A stretch of 64,000 nucleotides of DNA from Riemerella anatipestifer (GCF_009663465.1 NZ_QXHU01000004.1:1-64000), one strand, 5' to 3'. Positions 35,614-45,757 are shown, counted from the stretch's first letter. The notes: generated by a model from the sequence alone, not told the origin. Translations and numbers: made by a program.

Positions 35614-37692
35614 ATGAAAAAGAAACTAATAACGCCGTGTGTATTATTTGTAAGTACATTTGGTTTTACACAAGAACTCAAGACAGATTCTGTTGCAAAA
35701 GCTAAGGAAATTCAAGAAGTTATTATTAAATCTCAACGCAAGAAGCAGTATAATGACCACGCTGCCTATACCTTTGATAAAGCAGCTCTGGAGAAAGCTA
35801 ATAATGCTAAGGATTTGTTGGTAACACTTCCAGAGTTGGTACACGACCCTGTAAGTAATTCTACCCAAAGTATCCGTGGTGGGAAAACCTTGTTCCTCAT
35901 CAATGGTATAGAAGCTACTGAAGCCCAAATAAGGAGTGTTGCCCCAACTAATGTGGTACGAGTGGAGTACTATGATATTCCTCCTGCTCGTTGGGCAAAC
36001 CGTGCCGATGTGGTTGTAAATATGATTACTAGAAATCCAGAATTAGGTTACTCTTACGGGGCAGATGTTACTTCTGCTCTTACTACGGGTTTCTTGAACG
36101 GAATGGTCTATGCCAATTATACCAAAGGTAAAAATGATTTTGGGCTAGAATATAATCTGAATCTTAGGGAGTATAATAACAGACGGACAAAAAAGCTACG
36201 AAATTATAGCATCAATGGTGTAGATTATTCTTCGGAGGGCTTAGGAAGAGATGCTTTTGGTTATACAAACCAAGATATAGCCTTGCGTTATACCCGTGTA
36301 GAACCAGAGAAATACACTTTCCAAGCTAAGTTTAATATTAATCCATTTACTTATCACAATCAAGGAGAGACCTCTAATATATTTACTCAAGGTGGTGTGG
36401 TAAATAGGCATCAAGCGGTGGAGCATTCTAATCAAAAATATACTAATCCAACTTTAGACCTCTATTATTCTAGAAATTTGGGTGCAAAAGATGAGTTGAT
36501 AGTCAATTTTGTGGGCTCTCATTACAAGACGAACTCTACAAAGTATAATAGAGAATGGAATGTAGCTACCAATGCTGAAGTTTTCCTCAATGAAATGAAA
36601 CTGAATGCCTCACAAACAGGAATTGTAGGAGAGATTGCCCATAGCCATCAGTTTGAAAAGGGTAAATTAACGAGTGGTTACCGTTTAACCAATACTAATG
36701 TGGATAATCAGCTTAATAATATACTAGGAGCTTCTCAATTTGAAGTAAACTATTTGGAGCAGTATTTTTATACAGAGTATAATGGGAAATGGGATAAATT
36801 CAGCTATCGTTTAGGTATAGGTGCTAATAATATACAGAATAAAACAGCCACTAATTTTACTAATGATTGGGCATTAACGCCAAAAATGGTTCTGTCTTAT
36901 GCGTTAGGCAAACAGGCGTTCCGTTTTTCTAGTAGTTATAAAAATGCGAACCCAGATGGAGAAATGATGAGCCCTAACTTGGTGCAGAGTGCACCTAACT
37001 TATTCCATTCGGGAAATCCTGACTTAAAGCCTCAAAGGCAGTTTAATAACCAACTGAATTATTCCTTTAATACTAATTATTTTGATTTGAATACTAAAGC
37101 ATTTTATAATGTTGTTAAAGGGTATTTTGCTTCTGTTTATAAAGAAAATACAGCACTCAATGGCTATGTTCTTAACTATCAAAACGCACCGTATTACAGA
37201 GAGGCAGGTCTTGGGATTACAGGTTCTATTAAGCCCTTTGCTAGTGATTTGTTGGTGATACATTTGTATTTTCAGCCTACTTCTATGCTAATGGAAACAC
37301 AGGAAGGGCACAAGGCAAAGGTAAGCTATGTACGGAATAATTTCACACTCACTTCTAAGTATAAACAATGGAGTTTGTTTTATCAATTTAATGTTCCTGT
37401 GTATAGTATCAGTGGTTCTTTTCTTAGCAAAAACGAGAATTCTAACCATTTTTCCTTGTCTTATCAGTTAGGAAATTGGAAACTATCTACAGGAATGTAT
37501 TTTATGGGAATGCCTGCACAATATGAAACGAAAGCATTAGATTTTAGCCCAGTACAGAGCGAGGCTAAAACCCAGATTTTTGATAATAAAAATATGTTTG
37601 TGCTAGGAGCGTCTTATGATTTTTCTTTAGGGAAGAAACTACAAATACAAAAGAAACTGGATAACCAGACCAGCGGAGCGGTAACTTTCTAG
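35614..37692 (+). CDS. TonB-dependent receptor-like outer membrane barrel protein
   Basis: A 692-residue protein with signal peptide (ends near residue 19), a TonB box-like KEIQEVIIKSQ, a shortened plug domain (about 45-145, with TQSIRGGKTLFLINGIEA) and a barrel resembling the OMP_b-brl_3 group. The substrate is unknown. Divergent placement opposite the HMA protein could mean metal uptake or export, but this is weak. It resembles the protein at 42246-44405 in layout. Confidence 0.85.
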   Translation: MKKKLITPCVLFVSTFGFTQELKTDSVAKAKEIQEVIIKSQRKKQYNDHAAYTFDKAALEKANNAKDLLVTLPELVHDPVSNSTQSIRGGKTLFLINGIEATEAQIRSVAPTNVVRVEYYDIPPARWANRADVVVNMITRNPELGYSYGADVTSALTTGFLNGMVYANYTKGKNDFGLEYNLNLREYNNRRTKKLRNYSINGVDYSSEGLGRDAFGYTNQDIALRYTRVEPEKYTFQAKFNINPFTYHNQGETSNIFTQGGVVNRHQAVEHSNQKYTNPTLDLYYSRNLGAKDELIVNFVGSHYKTNSTKYNREWNVATNAEVFLNEMKLNASQTGIVGEIAHSHQFEKGKLTSGYRLTNTNVDNQLNNILGASQFEVNYLEQYFYTEYNGKWDKFSYRLGIGANNIQNKTATNFTNDWALTPKMVLSYALGKQAFRFSSSYKNANPDGEMMSPNLVQSAPNLFHSGNPDLKPQRQFNNQLNYSFNTNYFDLNTKAFYNVVKGYFASVYKENTALNGYVLNYQNAPYYREAGLGITGSIKPFASDLLVIHLYFQPTSMLMETQEGHKAKVSYVRNNFTLTSKYKQWSLFYQFNVPVYSISGSFLSKNENSNHFSLSYQLGNWKLSTGMYFMGMPAQYETKALDFSPVQSEAKTQIFDNKNMFVLGASYDFSLGKKLQIQKKLDNQTSGAVTF

Positions 37693-37856
37693 AGAGGGCG
37701 ATAGAATGCTTTAAAGTTAGGGTAGCGAAGTTGGTTTTGCTGCCCTAATTTTTGTTGGGGGATTCTTGTTCCGCTGAAATGCGTGAGGTGTGCTGTAATG
37801 ATGGCAATTTTCGGGAGTTTCAATTCGGTGTATTAAATTATTCTCAAAAAAATGAG

Positions 37857-37960
37857 TTCCTACTGTTCATTCTTCTATTCCTACGGGCTGTTTTTGTGTT
37901 CCTCTAGGTTTTTTTGCGTTCCTACGAGCCGTTTTTGTATTCCTACAGACTGTTTTGAGA
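37857..37960. repeat. 21-bp tandem repeat, five imperfect units
   Basis: Units begin at 37857, 37878, 37899, 37919 and 37940, with a core of TTCCTACGGGCTGTTTTTG; one unit is 20 bp. It lies in the 333-bp gene-free gap between the barrel protein and fic. The rest of the gap shows nothing recognisable. A repeat of this kind (no unique spacers) is not a CRISPR array. Confidence 0.75.
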
Positions 37961-38025
37961 GGTTTTAGGTTTGAGTACCACTCTGAATTTGTTGTATTAG
38001 ACTGGTTATAAATAATTTTAACTTT

Positions 38026-39141
38026 TTAAACTCTTACTAATCTCATCATTGGTTCAAACGAGTATAAGGCAGATCTGCTCCCTGCTGCAGCTTCTTTTGT
38101 TATGATGTAGTCGTTTTCTAATAGTTTCTTAATAATGCCACTTGCTGTAGCGTTGGGTATTTGGGTTTCTTTTACAAATCTATTTGTTCTAAAAACAGGG
38201 TTAGTGAAAATAAAATCAACTACTTGTATATTCCATTTTGAGGATAAAATACCTGCTAGACTTATTTTAGTTTCTTCATAAAGTGTTTTGATTTTTTCTG
38301 CAATTTGTAGATTTTTGATAGCCTGTGATTCAACTGCTTGAAGAAAAAACTGAATCCATTGTTCCCATTGATGTGTTTGGGATACATTTCTCATTTGGTA
38401 AATATATTCGTCCTTATGTGTTTCAAAGTAGCCACTGATATAAAAATGAGGTTGAGATAATACGCCTTCTTTCCATAGCAATAATGTAATAAGCATTCTA
38501 CCAATCCTTCCATTTCCGTCTTTGAAAGGGTGTAAGGCTTCAAATTCTAAATGGCTAATAGCCGTTTTAATTAATGGAGGAAAATGATCATTTTCAATAA
38601 ATTCAAATAAAAGTTCTAACCCATCAGTGAGTTTTTCTGGACTGATGGGGATAAATTGGATTTCTTTTCTGATTTTATCGGCTAAAAAATTTTGTTCTTT
38701 CTTAAACTCTCCTGGTGATTTATCAGCTCCACGTCCTAAATATAATAGTTGTTGGTGCATCTGTCTGATGAAATTTGGAGATAAAGGATAGCCATCTTCC
38801 ATAGCCTTTTGTGAATTTTTCAAACATCTTTGATATAATATGGTTTCTATAACATCTGATTTTATATTAGGTTGGTCTGTATCGTCATAATCAGCTTCAT
38901 ATTGTAGTATTTCGTCTATTGTGCTGATAGTTCCTTCAATTCTTGAGGAAACTACTGCTTCTTGGTTTCTTAATGGTGTGAGTAATATTTCTGTATTGTA
39001 AAGATTTTTGAGCATTTGATCATACCTTGCTAATGCATCTGTAGCCTTTATTAAGCTATCTATTATGGTTGGGTAAGCTATGTTTTTGGGAGGAAATTGA
39101 TTGTAATGATATTCAACAGCACTATCTATTTTATAATCCAT
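38026..39141 (-). CDS. Fic family protein with N-terminal inhibitory motif and C-terminal winged helix
   Basis: A 371-residue AMP-transferase-type protein. The catalytic motif HPFKDGNGRIGR at 204-215 is complete. The inhibitory helix motif SSRIEG (Ser65 to Gly70) lies in the N-terminal domain, which is typical of class II Fic proteins that restrain their own activity. The C-terminal part (about 290-371) looks like a winged helix with PNATASGIIKKLLENDYI. This could let the protein bind DNA; an array of four palindromes sits just upstream of its gene. Confidence 0.92.
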   Translation of the reverse strand: MDYKIDSAVEYHYNQFPPKNIAYPTIIDSLIKATDALARYDQMLKNLYNTEILLTPLRNQEAVVSSRIEGTISTIDEILQYEADYDDTDQPNIKSDVIETILYQRCLKNSQKAMEDGYPLSPNFIRQMHQQLLYLGRGADKSPGEFKKEQNFLADKIRKEIQFIPISPEKLTDGLELLFEFIENDHFPPLIKTAISHLEFEALHPFKDGNGRIGRMLITLLLWKEGVLSQPHFYISGYFETHKDEYIYQMRNVSQTHQWEQWIQFFLQAVESQAIKNLQIAEKIKTLYEETKISLAGILSSKWNIQVVDFIFTNPVFRTNRFVKETQIPNATASGIIKKLLENDYIITKEAAAGSRSALYSFEPMMRLVRV

Positions 39142-39181
39142 ACTCTTTTATTTTCTTACAAAGATAATCGTTATTTTGAAA

Positions 39182-39319
39182 ACAAATCTATTTGTGTCTG
39201 TTTTTTTTTGTTATTATGAACACAAGTATAATTGTTTTCAAAAATGGGATACAAATCTATTTGTATTCGGTTTTTTATGAAATTTTGAAAACAATTATAT
39301 TTGTATTCTAATATGGAAA
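39182..39319. promoter_or_regulatory. Duplicated operator array upstream of fic
   Basis: A 69-bp unit occurs twice in tandem (39182-39250 and 39251-39319). Each unit holds two 14-bp palindrome-like sites. Sites 1 and 3 are ACAAATCTATTTGT (39182, 39251). Sites 2 (39222) and 4 (39291) are a related ACAATTATATTTGT type, site 2 on the opposite strand and with one difference. They lie 40-180 bp upstream of the fic start. Confidence 0.7.
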
Positions 39320-39335
39320 GCAATTTTACCTTAGC

Positions 39336-40610
39336 TTACTTCTCACTATAGTACATTTCTAAGAATGAGAGGAACTCGTTCATTCTATAAAAGTTATTGA
39401 GGGCTAAAAAGAGTATCATCACCCCTAAAAACAACTGAAGTCCTAGTGTGGCATTGGTATTTTTTCGGTAAGAATGTAAAAGCCACCCCAAAATTAGAGG
39501 AATAACGAATACAAAATGCCCTCCGTAGATGTAGGAGGTATGCAGCCCGAATTTTAGGACACAATGTATCATAATATCTACAAGAAAAGACAACATCAGA
39601 ACTTGAACGAGCGGCTTCTTGAACCCTCTTAAATATCCCCAAAGAACGAGTACAAACAGCAACCCCACAAATATATAAGAGAAGTAGGTGGTATAGACTT
39701 CCATAAATAAGGCTTTGTAGTGGAAGTTATGTTTGTTGTGATAATCTCTGATAATAAAACTAGGGAATAACACATTGCCACCCCAAAACCAAGAAACTAC
39801 CATATCCCAAATAGGCACGAGTTTCGGTTGCGAAAATTTTTCGTACTGTTGTCCTGTTTTATCTAAAAATGCAGAAAACTGAAAATTCATTCGGTACATA
39901 AAAAGTAGTAAAAATACCCCTACCGAAAGTCCTACCTTTGCCACCGCATTCGCCAAGTGTTTGATGTTGTGGTACCATTTCCTTTCAAACAAAATAGGAA
40001 TGTAGACTTTAACAATATTGGTAATGGTAAGCCCTCCTATCGCCAAGCTACTTAGGCATAGCATTCCCCAAGAGAGCGTTCTTCTTTGTGTGAGCCTCAA
40101 GGCAGCATAGTAGGTAAATCCGCTTAGAAACAAAAGACTGTAAGTATAGGTTTCTGGTGTGAAGGACAGCATAATGTTGGTACTAAACAAACTGAAAAAT
40201 ACTACTAAAATAAGACTGCTAGCCAATGATAGCTGAATGATGTTTTTAAGATATTTAAAAATGAAAACCATTGTCCAACTAATGGCAAGGCTACTCAATA
40301 GAGCAAGACTTAGCCGAAAGAGATGATTTTTCTGCCCGTTAGAAACCCAAAGAGAAAACTCTCTAATGGCATCAAAAAAATAGTTGGATAGAGGGTGTCT
40401 TTCGTATCCGCCGCCCGTCATTACAATAGCTCTGTTGTCAAAACTAAAATAAGCGTCCCAAGGGATTCTGTCATCAAATACAATGGTGGAAGTTAAGGCA
40501 ATATGCCCCGCCAAAATACCATACGCCACAAGGAAGAAAATAAACAAAGCCCACTCCACCCACGAGCTAGGGCAACTTTGTTTTAGAATGCCATAAAATT
40601 TAGATTTCAT
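39336..40610 (-). CDS. Polytopic membrane protein (DUF6080-like)
   Basis: A 424-residue integral membrane protein with about ten hydrophobic segments, no signal peptide. After the first segment comes a soluble loop with FDDRIPWDAYFSFDNRAI, and near residue 160 SFTPETYTYSLLFLSG; the arrangement recalls GT-C-type glycosyltransferases, but no catalytic motif can be fixed. It may belong to DUF6080; this is from memory and not firm. It sits 39 bp from selO on the same strand, so the two may be co-transcribed. Confidence 0.7.
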   Translation of the reverse strand: MKSKFYGILKQSCPSSWVEWALFIFFLVAYGILAGHIALTSTIVFDDRIPWDAYFSFDNRAIVMTGGGYERHPLSNYFFDAIREFSLWVSNGQKNHLFRLSLALLSSLAISWTMVFIFKYLKNIIQLSLASSLILVVFFSLFSTNIMLSFTPETYTYSLLFLSGFTYYAALRLTQRRTLSWGMLCLSSLAIGGLTITNIVKVYIPILFERKWYHNIKHLANAVAKVGLSVGVFLLLFMYRMNFQFSAFLDKTGQQYEKFSQPKLVPIWDMVVSWFWGGNVLFPSFIIRDYHNKHNFHYKALFMEVYTTYFSYIFVGLLFVLVLWGYLRGFKKPLVQVLMLSFLVDIMIHCVLKFGLHTSYIYGGHFVFVIPLILGWLLHSYRKNTNATLGLQLFLGVMILFLALNNFYRMNEFLSFLEMYYSEK

Positions 40611-40649
40611 TACAGTTTTACCAAAATTTCCGCAAAAATACTCTAATTG

Positions 40650-42182
40650 TTAAGAACTGCAAGACAAAGTAGAGCAACCCACTACCTCATCGTACTTTTG
40701 AGGTCTTTTAATACTCCATTTTGGGAATGTTTCTTGGTAAGGATTTTTAAGAGCAGTAAGGAGTTGGTTAAAGTAGCTGATGTTCCCTTTATTAAGCTCT
40801 TCTATACACTCGTGTAGGAGGTAGTTTCTAAGGGTAAATTTGGGGTTGTTTTGGCTCATTAGAGCAAGTCTTTCGTTGGGAGAAATTTTGTTTAAAGCCA
40901 ATCGGTTTTGGTAGGAATTTATCCATTGATTGAGGCGTTGTAGGTCTTCCGTATGGAGAGATTTATAAGAAATATCCTGCCAGTTGATTAGATGAACATC
41001 TTTCTCCAATGCATTGAAAAATAAAGTGTAGTCCAACTTTAGCGAAGTCATTAGATTTTGCCAATCTGTAAAGAAATCTACATCGGTATCTTTCATAAAA
41101 GTATCCAATCCCATTTTAGAACACATCATTTGGTCGTATTGATTCCAAAAATCAGTGCCAAAATCTTCCAAAGTTTGCTCAATAAAATCTACATCGTTTA
41201 TTAGAGGAAATAAAGCATTGCCTAGTTGCCAAAGATTCCATTGTGCCATTTCGGCTTGTCTTCCAAAAGCATAACGCCTATTGGGTAAATCGGTAGTATT
41301 GGGCGTGAAATTCAAATCGTATTCATCTAGCATAGAGAATGGTCCGTAGTCTATACTAAGCCCGAGTATACTCATATTATCGGTATTCATCACACCGTGG
41401 GTAAAGCCTACTCTTTGCCATTCTACCATAAGGTTGGCGGTTGTTTCAGCAATTTTTTTGAAAAACTGATGATAAGGTTGAGGTTCATCTGTTTTTATTT
41501 CACGGAAATAGCGTTGAATACAGAAGTCGGCTAGATTTTTCAGAGTATCTATTTCGTTTTGGGCAGCCAATAGCTGGAAGTGCCCAAACCTTATAAATGA
41601 GGGAGCGGTGCGTATAACTACCGCTCCTTTCTCTTGTTTAGGATTGCCATTGTAGAGTATATCTCTTGTTACCATTTCTCCTGTTTCAGCGAGAGAAAGG
41701 GCTCTAGTGGTAGGTACACCTAGATGATACATTGCTTCGCTCATTAGATATTCTCTCACAGAGGAACGAAGCACGGCTCGTCCATCTGCAAATCTAGAGT
41801 AGGGCGTTGCTCCTGCACCTTTCCATTGGATTTCGGTGGTTTCTCCGCTAGTGTTTTGTATCTCTCCAGTCAATATTGCTCTGCCGTCCCCCAGTTGCCC
41901 TGCCCATTGCCCAAACTGATGCCCAGCGTAAGCAGTAGCATAGGTTCTGATGTTTTTGGGTAAATCTTGGGCAGCTAAAAAAGCCTCGTCTTCGGGTTCA
42001 AAAGAACCTAAACCTATCTCGTTAGAAAGGTCTTGATTGAATGCAATAGCTTTGTAGTTAGTAAATAGGGCAGGTTCTACCGTAGCAAAAAGCATTTTTG
42101 GTGTTTGCCTTTGAATGGTATCACCAGAAAAATCGCCAGGGAATTGGTCTAAAAAAGGTTGAGTGATGAGGTGTGTGTTCAT
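40650..42182 (-). CDS. selO: SelO/YdiU family protein adenylyltransferase (pseudokinase fold)
   Basis: A 510-residue member of the SelO family, which transfers AMP from ATP to Ser, Thr or Tyr of proteins. Recognised by the N-terminal ATVEPALFTNYKAIAFN, the AYAGHQFGQWAGQLGDGRAI block, the GVMNTDNMSILGLSIDYGPF catalytic stretch, and a Cys-bearing C-terminus (CSTLSCSS, 503-510); in eukaryotic and some bacterial relatives this terminus carries selenocysteine or Cys. Length and order are normal. Confidence 0.95.
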   Translation of the reverse strand: MNTHLITQPFLDQFPGDFSGDTIQRQTPKMLFATVEPALFTNYKAIAFNQDLSNEIGLGSFEPEDEAFLAAQDLPKNIRTYATAYAGHQFGQWAGQLGDGRAILTGEIQNTSGETTEIQWKGAGATPYSRFADGRAVLRSSVREYLMSEAMYHLGVPTTRALSLAETGEMVTRDILYNGNPKQEKGAVVIRTAPSFIRFGHFQLLAAQNEIDTLKNLADFCIQRYFREIKTDEPQPYHQFFKKIAETTANLMVEWQRVGFTHGVMNTDNMSILGLSIDYGPFSMLDEYDLNFTPNTTDLPNRRYAFGRQAEMAQWNLWQLGNALFPLINDVDFIEQTLEDFGTDFWNQYDQMMCSKMGLDTFMKDTDVDFFTDWQNLMTSLKLDYTLFFNALEKDVHLINWQDISYKSLHTEDLQRLNQWINSYQNRLALNKISPNERLALMSQNNPKFTLRNYLLHECIEELNKGNISYFNQLLTALKNPYQETFPKWSIKRPQKYDEVVGCSTLSCSS

Positions 42183-42200
42183 TTAATTTATATCAAAAAT

Positions 42201-42231
42201 AATGGGGTAAAGTTAAGTAATTTACCCCATT
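42201..42231. terminator. Terminator between selO and the barrel gene
   Basis: A perfect 11-bp stem (AATGGGGTAAA and complement) with a 9-nt loop, T-rich on both sides. It serves the minus-strand barrel gene at 42246, which ends 15 bp away. Confidence 0.8.
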
Positions 42232-42245
42232 AAGTTTTTTTTGAT

Positions 42246-44405
42246 TTAGTTGGCTCTGTTTTTTTCTTCTTGGTTTCCAGAAGCACGGGAGCTTACCGAT
42301 ATTTTATTGTTACCAAACTTATAGTTGAGAGAAAATCTCACATATTGAGAGTCATAGTATTGCGAAAAAGATTGTAGTATGCCTTGAGAAATTTCTTTAT
42401 AAGTGTATTGCTGGCTTCGGAATATATCATTAAAATGAAGTCCTAAAATCAGGTTTTTGTTTAATAATAAATACTTAAAGCCAATGTCTAGTGAGGAGTA
42501 TTCACTCATAGTACCTATCCCTTTTGAAGGAAGAGAATACTCGTAATTTAGGCTGGCAAACAGTGTCTTTTTAGAATTGAGTGTAAAGGTATTTCTAGAG
42601 GTTGTATAGCCACTCCAACCGGAATATTTGTGGTTAGAATAGATTTCTATATAAGGTTTTGTTTCTGAGTAAGAAGCGTTTATTTCTGCAGAGGCTTCCC
42701 ACCAACTAAACGGTTTGTAATTGATGCTAATAGAACCACCAGTAAACATATCATTAGAAATGTTTTCGTACCTCATAACTGTGATATTCTCTGCAACATT
42801 GTGTCTAGAGATTTGGGCGGTATTATCTATATATTTTCCATAAAATAGTTGAAAGTTAAGCAGGCTTTTATAAGCATAATTAAATTCTACATTGTTTATA
42901 AAGATGGGTTGTAAAAATGGATTTCCTGTGGTATAAGATTTTGGAGTTTCGTACCATCTGGCTGGATTTAATGAGCCCCAAGAAGGTCGCCCTATACGCC
43001 TACCATAGTTGGCAGAGAAAGAGTGGTTTTCGTTAGGCTTATACATAATGTAGAGGGTTGGGAACAGTTTGGTGTAATTTCTTTGGGTAATTTCGTTAGT
43101 AGAAATCGAGTTAGCATTGGTTTGAGTGGCTTCTCCACGAAGTCCAACTTTGGTTTCCCATTTTTCTCCGAAAGATTTAGAAGCACTAAAGTATAGCGCC
43201 TGTATATTTTCAGTATATTCAAAGTGGTCTTTTTGAGAAAGAATTAAATTGTTATTGTCTTGATTAAAGAAATTTATATCTACTAAGTTTTTAGTTTTAG
43301 TGGAAGCGGCTCTACCTCCAAAGGACAAATTAGCCCAAGACAAAGGCATTTCAAAATCAGTCTTGATGGAATAATTCTTTACATTTTGATGCGAGTTGTT
43401 TTGAGAATATTGTGTTTCCGTAGTCGCAGGGATAAAATCTTGTAATAAAGAAGTGAAATGATTAGCCTCAGGATTAGTCATATCAAAATAATCTGCATCT
43501 ACAGACAGCTTTTTACCATCGTTGCCTAGTTTCTGAACATAATTAAGGTTTAGAGAGATGTTGCTAGGCGTTCCTTGAGATAGCCCCTCCGTTTTGTAGT
43601 AGTGAATTAAAGAATGGTCGCTGTACCTTCTCGCAAAATTATCTGCAAATTCATCGGAGTATCTATCTGTAAAAGAGCCCATAAATTGCAACCCTAGACT
43701 GCTTTTATCTGTAAAGGCGTACTCTAAATTTAACAAAGTGCCCCAGTTTTTTCTATGGTTACGATTAAAGAGTTTATTGTTCCATTGGTAATCGGGATAA
43801 TCGTAGAATATATCGTTAGTATAGAGGTTTCTTCCGTAGCTATAATTAACATCTACTAGGGCAGAAAATTTATCTTTTTTATAATTGAAATTAGCACCTT
43901 GTACTAATCTTTCGTAAGTGGCTTGTAGGTAGCTAGAGCGTAGTGTAGCACTCCAGTTATTTTGTTTAGAGCGTTTGAGTTGTATGTTAATAAGTCCACT
44001 ATTTCCTTCGGCTTCATATTTTGACGGTGGGTTGGTAATAACTTCTATCTTTAAGATATTGGCAGAAGGTATAGACTTTAGATAATCTTGTAGAGCCTCT
44101 CCAGAGAGTTGAGTTATCTTATCATTTATCATCACTCTAACGCTACTTTTACCTACAAGTTGTATATTGTTTCCTTGTATTCTTACACTAGGAGTAGCTT
44201 TTAGTGCGTCCAAAGCATCACCTCCCACTACAGAAACGGCGTTTTCTACATTAAAAACCAATCTATCTACCTTCCTCTCTATAAGTTTTTTTTGAGCTTT
44301 AAGTTCTACGGCTTGTATTTCTTTCTCTATACTGTCCTGCTTCTGTTGTTGAGCGTTAGCCACGCCAAAACTGATAAGCGATATTGCAATGATGAGCCTT
44401 TTCAC
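42246..44405 (-). CDS. Outer membrane beta-barrel protein, TonB-dependent receptor family
   Basis: A 719-residue protein with a signal peptide (ends near residue 18), a short plug-like domain with RKVDRLVFNVENAVSV and DALDALKATPSVRIQGN, then a barrel with the IEVITNPPSKYEAEGNSGLINI block of the OMP_b-brl family. No carboxypeptidase-like N-terminal domain. It starts 156 bp from the aminotransferase gene, which runs the opposite way. Substrate not predictable. Confidence 0.88.
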   Translation of the reverse strand: MKRLIIAISLISFGVANAQQQKQDSIEKEIQAVELKAQKKLIERKVDRLVFNVENAVSVVGGDALDALKATPSVRIQGNNIQLVGKSSVRVMINDKITQLSGEALQDYLKSIPSANILKIEVITNPPSKYEAEGNSGLINIQLKRSKQNNWSATLRSSYLQATYERLVQGANFNYKKDKFSALVDVNYSYGRNLYTNDIFYDYPDYQWNNKLFNRNHRKNWGTLLNLEYAFTDKSSLGLQFMGSFTDRYSDEFADNFARRYSDHSLIHYYKTEGLSQGTPSNISLNLNYVQKLGNDGKKLSVDADYFDMTNPEANHFTSLLQDFIPATTETQYSQNNSHQNVKNYSIKTDFEMPLSWANLSFGGRAASTKTKNLVDINFFNQDNNNLILSQKDHFEYTENIQALYFSASKSFGEKWETKVGLRGEATQTNANSISTNEITQRNYTKLFPTLYIMYKPNENHSFSANYGRRIGRPSWGSLNPARWYETPKSYTTGNPFLQPIFINNVEFNYAYKSLLNFQLFYGKYIDNTAQISRHNVAENITVMRYENISNDMFTGGSISINYKPFSWWEASAEINASYSETKPYIEIYSNHKYSGWSGYTTSRNTFTLNSKKTLFASLNYEYSLPSKGIGTMSEYSSLDIGFKYLLLNKNLILGLHFNDIFRSQQYTYKEISQGILQSFSQYYDSQYVRFSLNYKFGNNKISVSSRASGNQEEKNRAN

Positions 44406-44530
44406 GAGGGTTTATTTTAGTTTAAATGATTCGTCGCCGAAGTTAAATAAAATTGATTGTTTGTGCAATAGACTACAATTAGAGAGATTTAGCGAGATAC
44501 AAAATATTTCATAAATCATCAGTAAATGCT

Positions 44531-44538
44531 TACTTTTG
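44531..44538 (+). promoter_or_regulatory. Putative -7 element of the aminotransferase gene (TACTTTTG)
   Basis: Fits TAnnTTTG, 22 bp upstream of the start codon. No clear -33 TTG at correct spacing. Confidence 0.4.
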
Positions 44539-44560
44539 TGGCAAAAATAAATCATTAGCA

Positions 44561-45757
44561 ATGCCAAAAATATCAAACAGAGCAGCCAATATGCCTGCTT
44601 CCCCTATCCGAAAATTAGTACCTTACGCTTTAGCAGCAAAACAAAGAGGAACTAAAGTCTATCACCTTAATATAGGTCAGCCCGATATAGAAACGCCAGA
44701 AACAGCACTCGCAGAACTGCAAAAGATTGACTTAAAGGTGCTAGAGTATTCGCTTTCAGAAGGGAACTTAGAGTATAGAAAGGCTTTAGAAAACTACTAC
44801 CATAGTTTGGGCTTTACAGACTTAACTACGGATAACTTCATCGTTACCAATGGTGGTTCGGAGGCGTTGAACTTTGCACTTTCTACTTTATGTGATGAGG
44901 GTGATGAAATCATCATTCCAGAGCCTTATTATGCCAATTATAACGGTTTTTCTAACCATATCAATGCTAAAGTAGTAGCGGTGCCGTCTTCTATAGAGAG
45001 CGGTTTTGCACTACCGAGCATAGAAGAATTTGAGAAAAAAATTACCGATAAAACCAGAGCGATACTTATTTGTAACCCAGGCAACCCAACAGGCTATCTT
45101 TATACCAAAGAAGAGTTGAAACGATTAGCCGAAATTGCCCTTAAACACGACATTGTAGTTATTTCCGATGAGGTGTACCGTGAATATGTTTATGATGGAG
45201 AGAAACAGACTTCGATGTTGGAGTTTCCTGAACTAGCAGAGAACTGTATCATCATAGACTCCGAGTCTAAAAGATACTCTATGTGTGGGGTAAGGATTGG
45301 CTTTATGGTTACCCGTTCTAAAGTGATTAAAGACGCCGCTATGAAATTTGCTCAAGCAAGGTTAAGCCCTGTATTGCTAGGACAGATTATTGCAGCGAAG
45401 GCTCACCAAAACGATGCGGCTTATATCCAAAGTGTAAGAGAAGAATACACCAAAAGAAGAAACCTTTTAGTACAACTACTTAACGAGATACCAGGAGTTA
45501 ATTGCCCGATGCCAAAAGGAGCATTTTATTGTATGGCAGAGCTGCCTATAGACGATGCCGATAAGTTTGCACAATGGCTATTGGAGTCTTATTCTCATAA
45601 CAACGAAACCATTATGGTGGCTCCAGCGGGAGGGTTTTATTCTAACCCAGAGTTAGGTAAAAAACAAGTGAGAATAGCCTATGTTCTCAAAGAAGAAGAT
45701 TTAAAAAGAAGTGCAGAATTGCTTAAAGACGCGTTAGAAAAATACCAAGCTTTGTAG
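44561..45757 (+). CDS. PLP-dependent class I/II aminotransferase (aspartate aminotransferase-like)
   Basis: A 398-residue fold type I enzyme. NPGNPTG at 172-178 binds the cofactor region, SDEVYREYVYDG follows at 202, and the Schiff-base Lys is Lys237 in SESKRYSMCGVRIG. This pattern fits the aspartate/prephenate aminotransferase group. It probably transaminates aspartate or aromatic amino acids; exact specificity is not settled. Monocistronic, followed by a strong terminator. Confidence 0.92.
   Translation: MPKISNRAANMPASPIRKLVPYALAAKQRGTKVYHLNIGQPDIETPETALAELQKIDLKVLEYSLSEGNLEYRKALENYYHSLGFTDLTTDNFIVTNGGSEALNFALSTLCDEGDEIIIPEPYYANYNGFSNHINAKVVAVPSSIESGFALPSIEEFEKKITDKTRAILICNPGNPTGYLYTKEELKRLAEIALKHDIVVISDEVYREYVYDGEKQTSMLEFPELAENCIIIDSESKRYSMCGVRIGFMVTRSKVIKDAAMKFAQARLSPVLLGQIIAAKAHQNDAAYIQSVREEYTKRRNLLVQLLNEIPGVNCPMPKGAFYCMAELPIDDADKFAQWLLESYSHNNETIMVAPAGGFYSNPELGKKQVRIAYVLKEEDLKRSAELLKDALEKYQAL

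Noticed and set aside
14694-37960. CRISPR-like arrays at 14694-14870 and 37857-37960
   Set aside because: The units are directly adjacent, diverged, and lack unique spacers of constant length; no cas genes are near.
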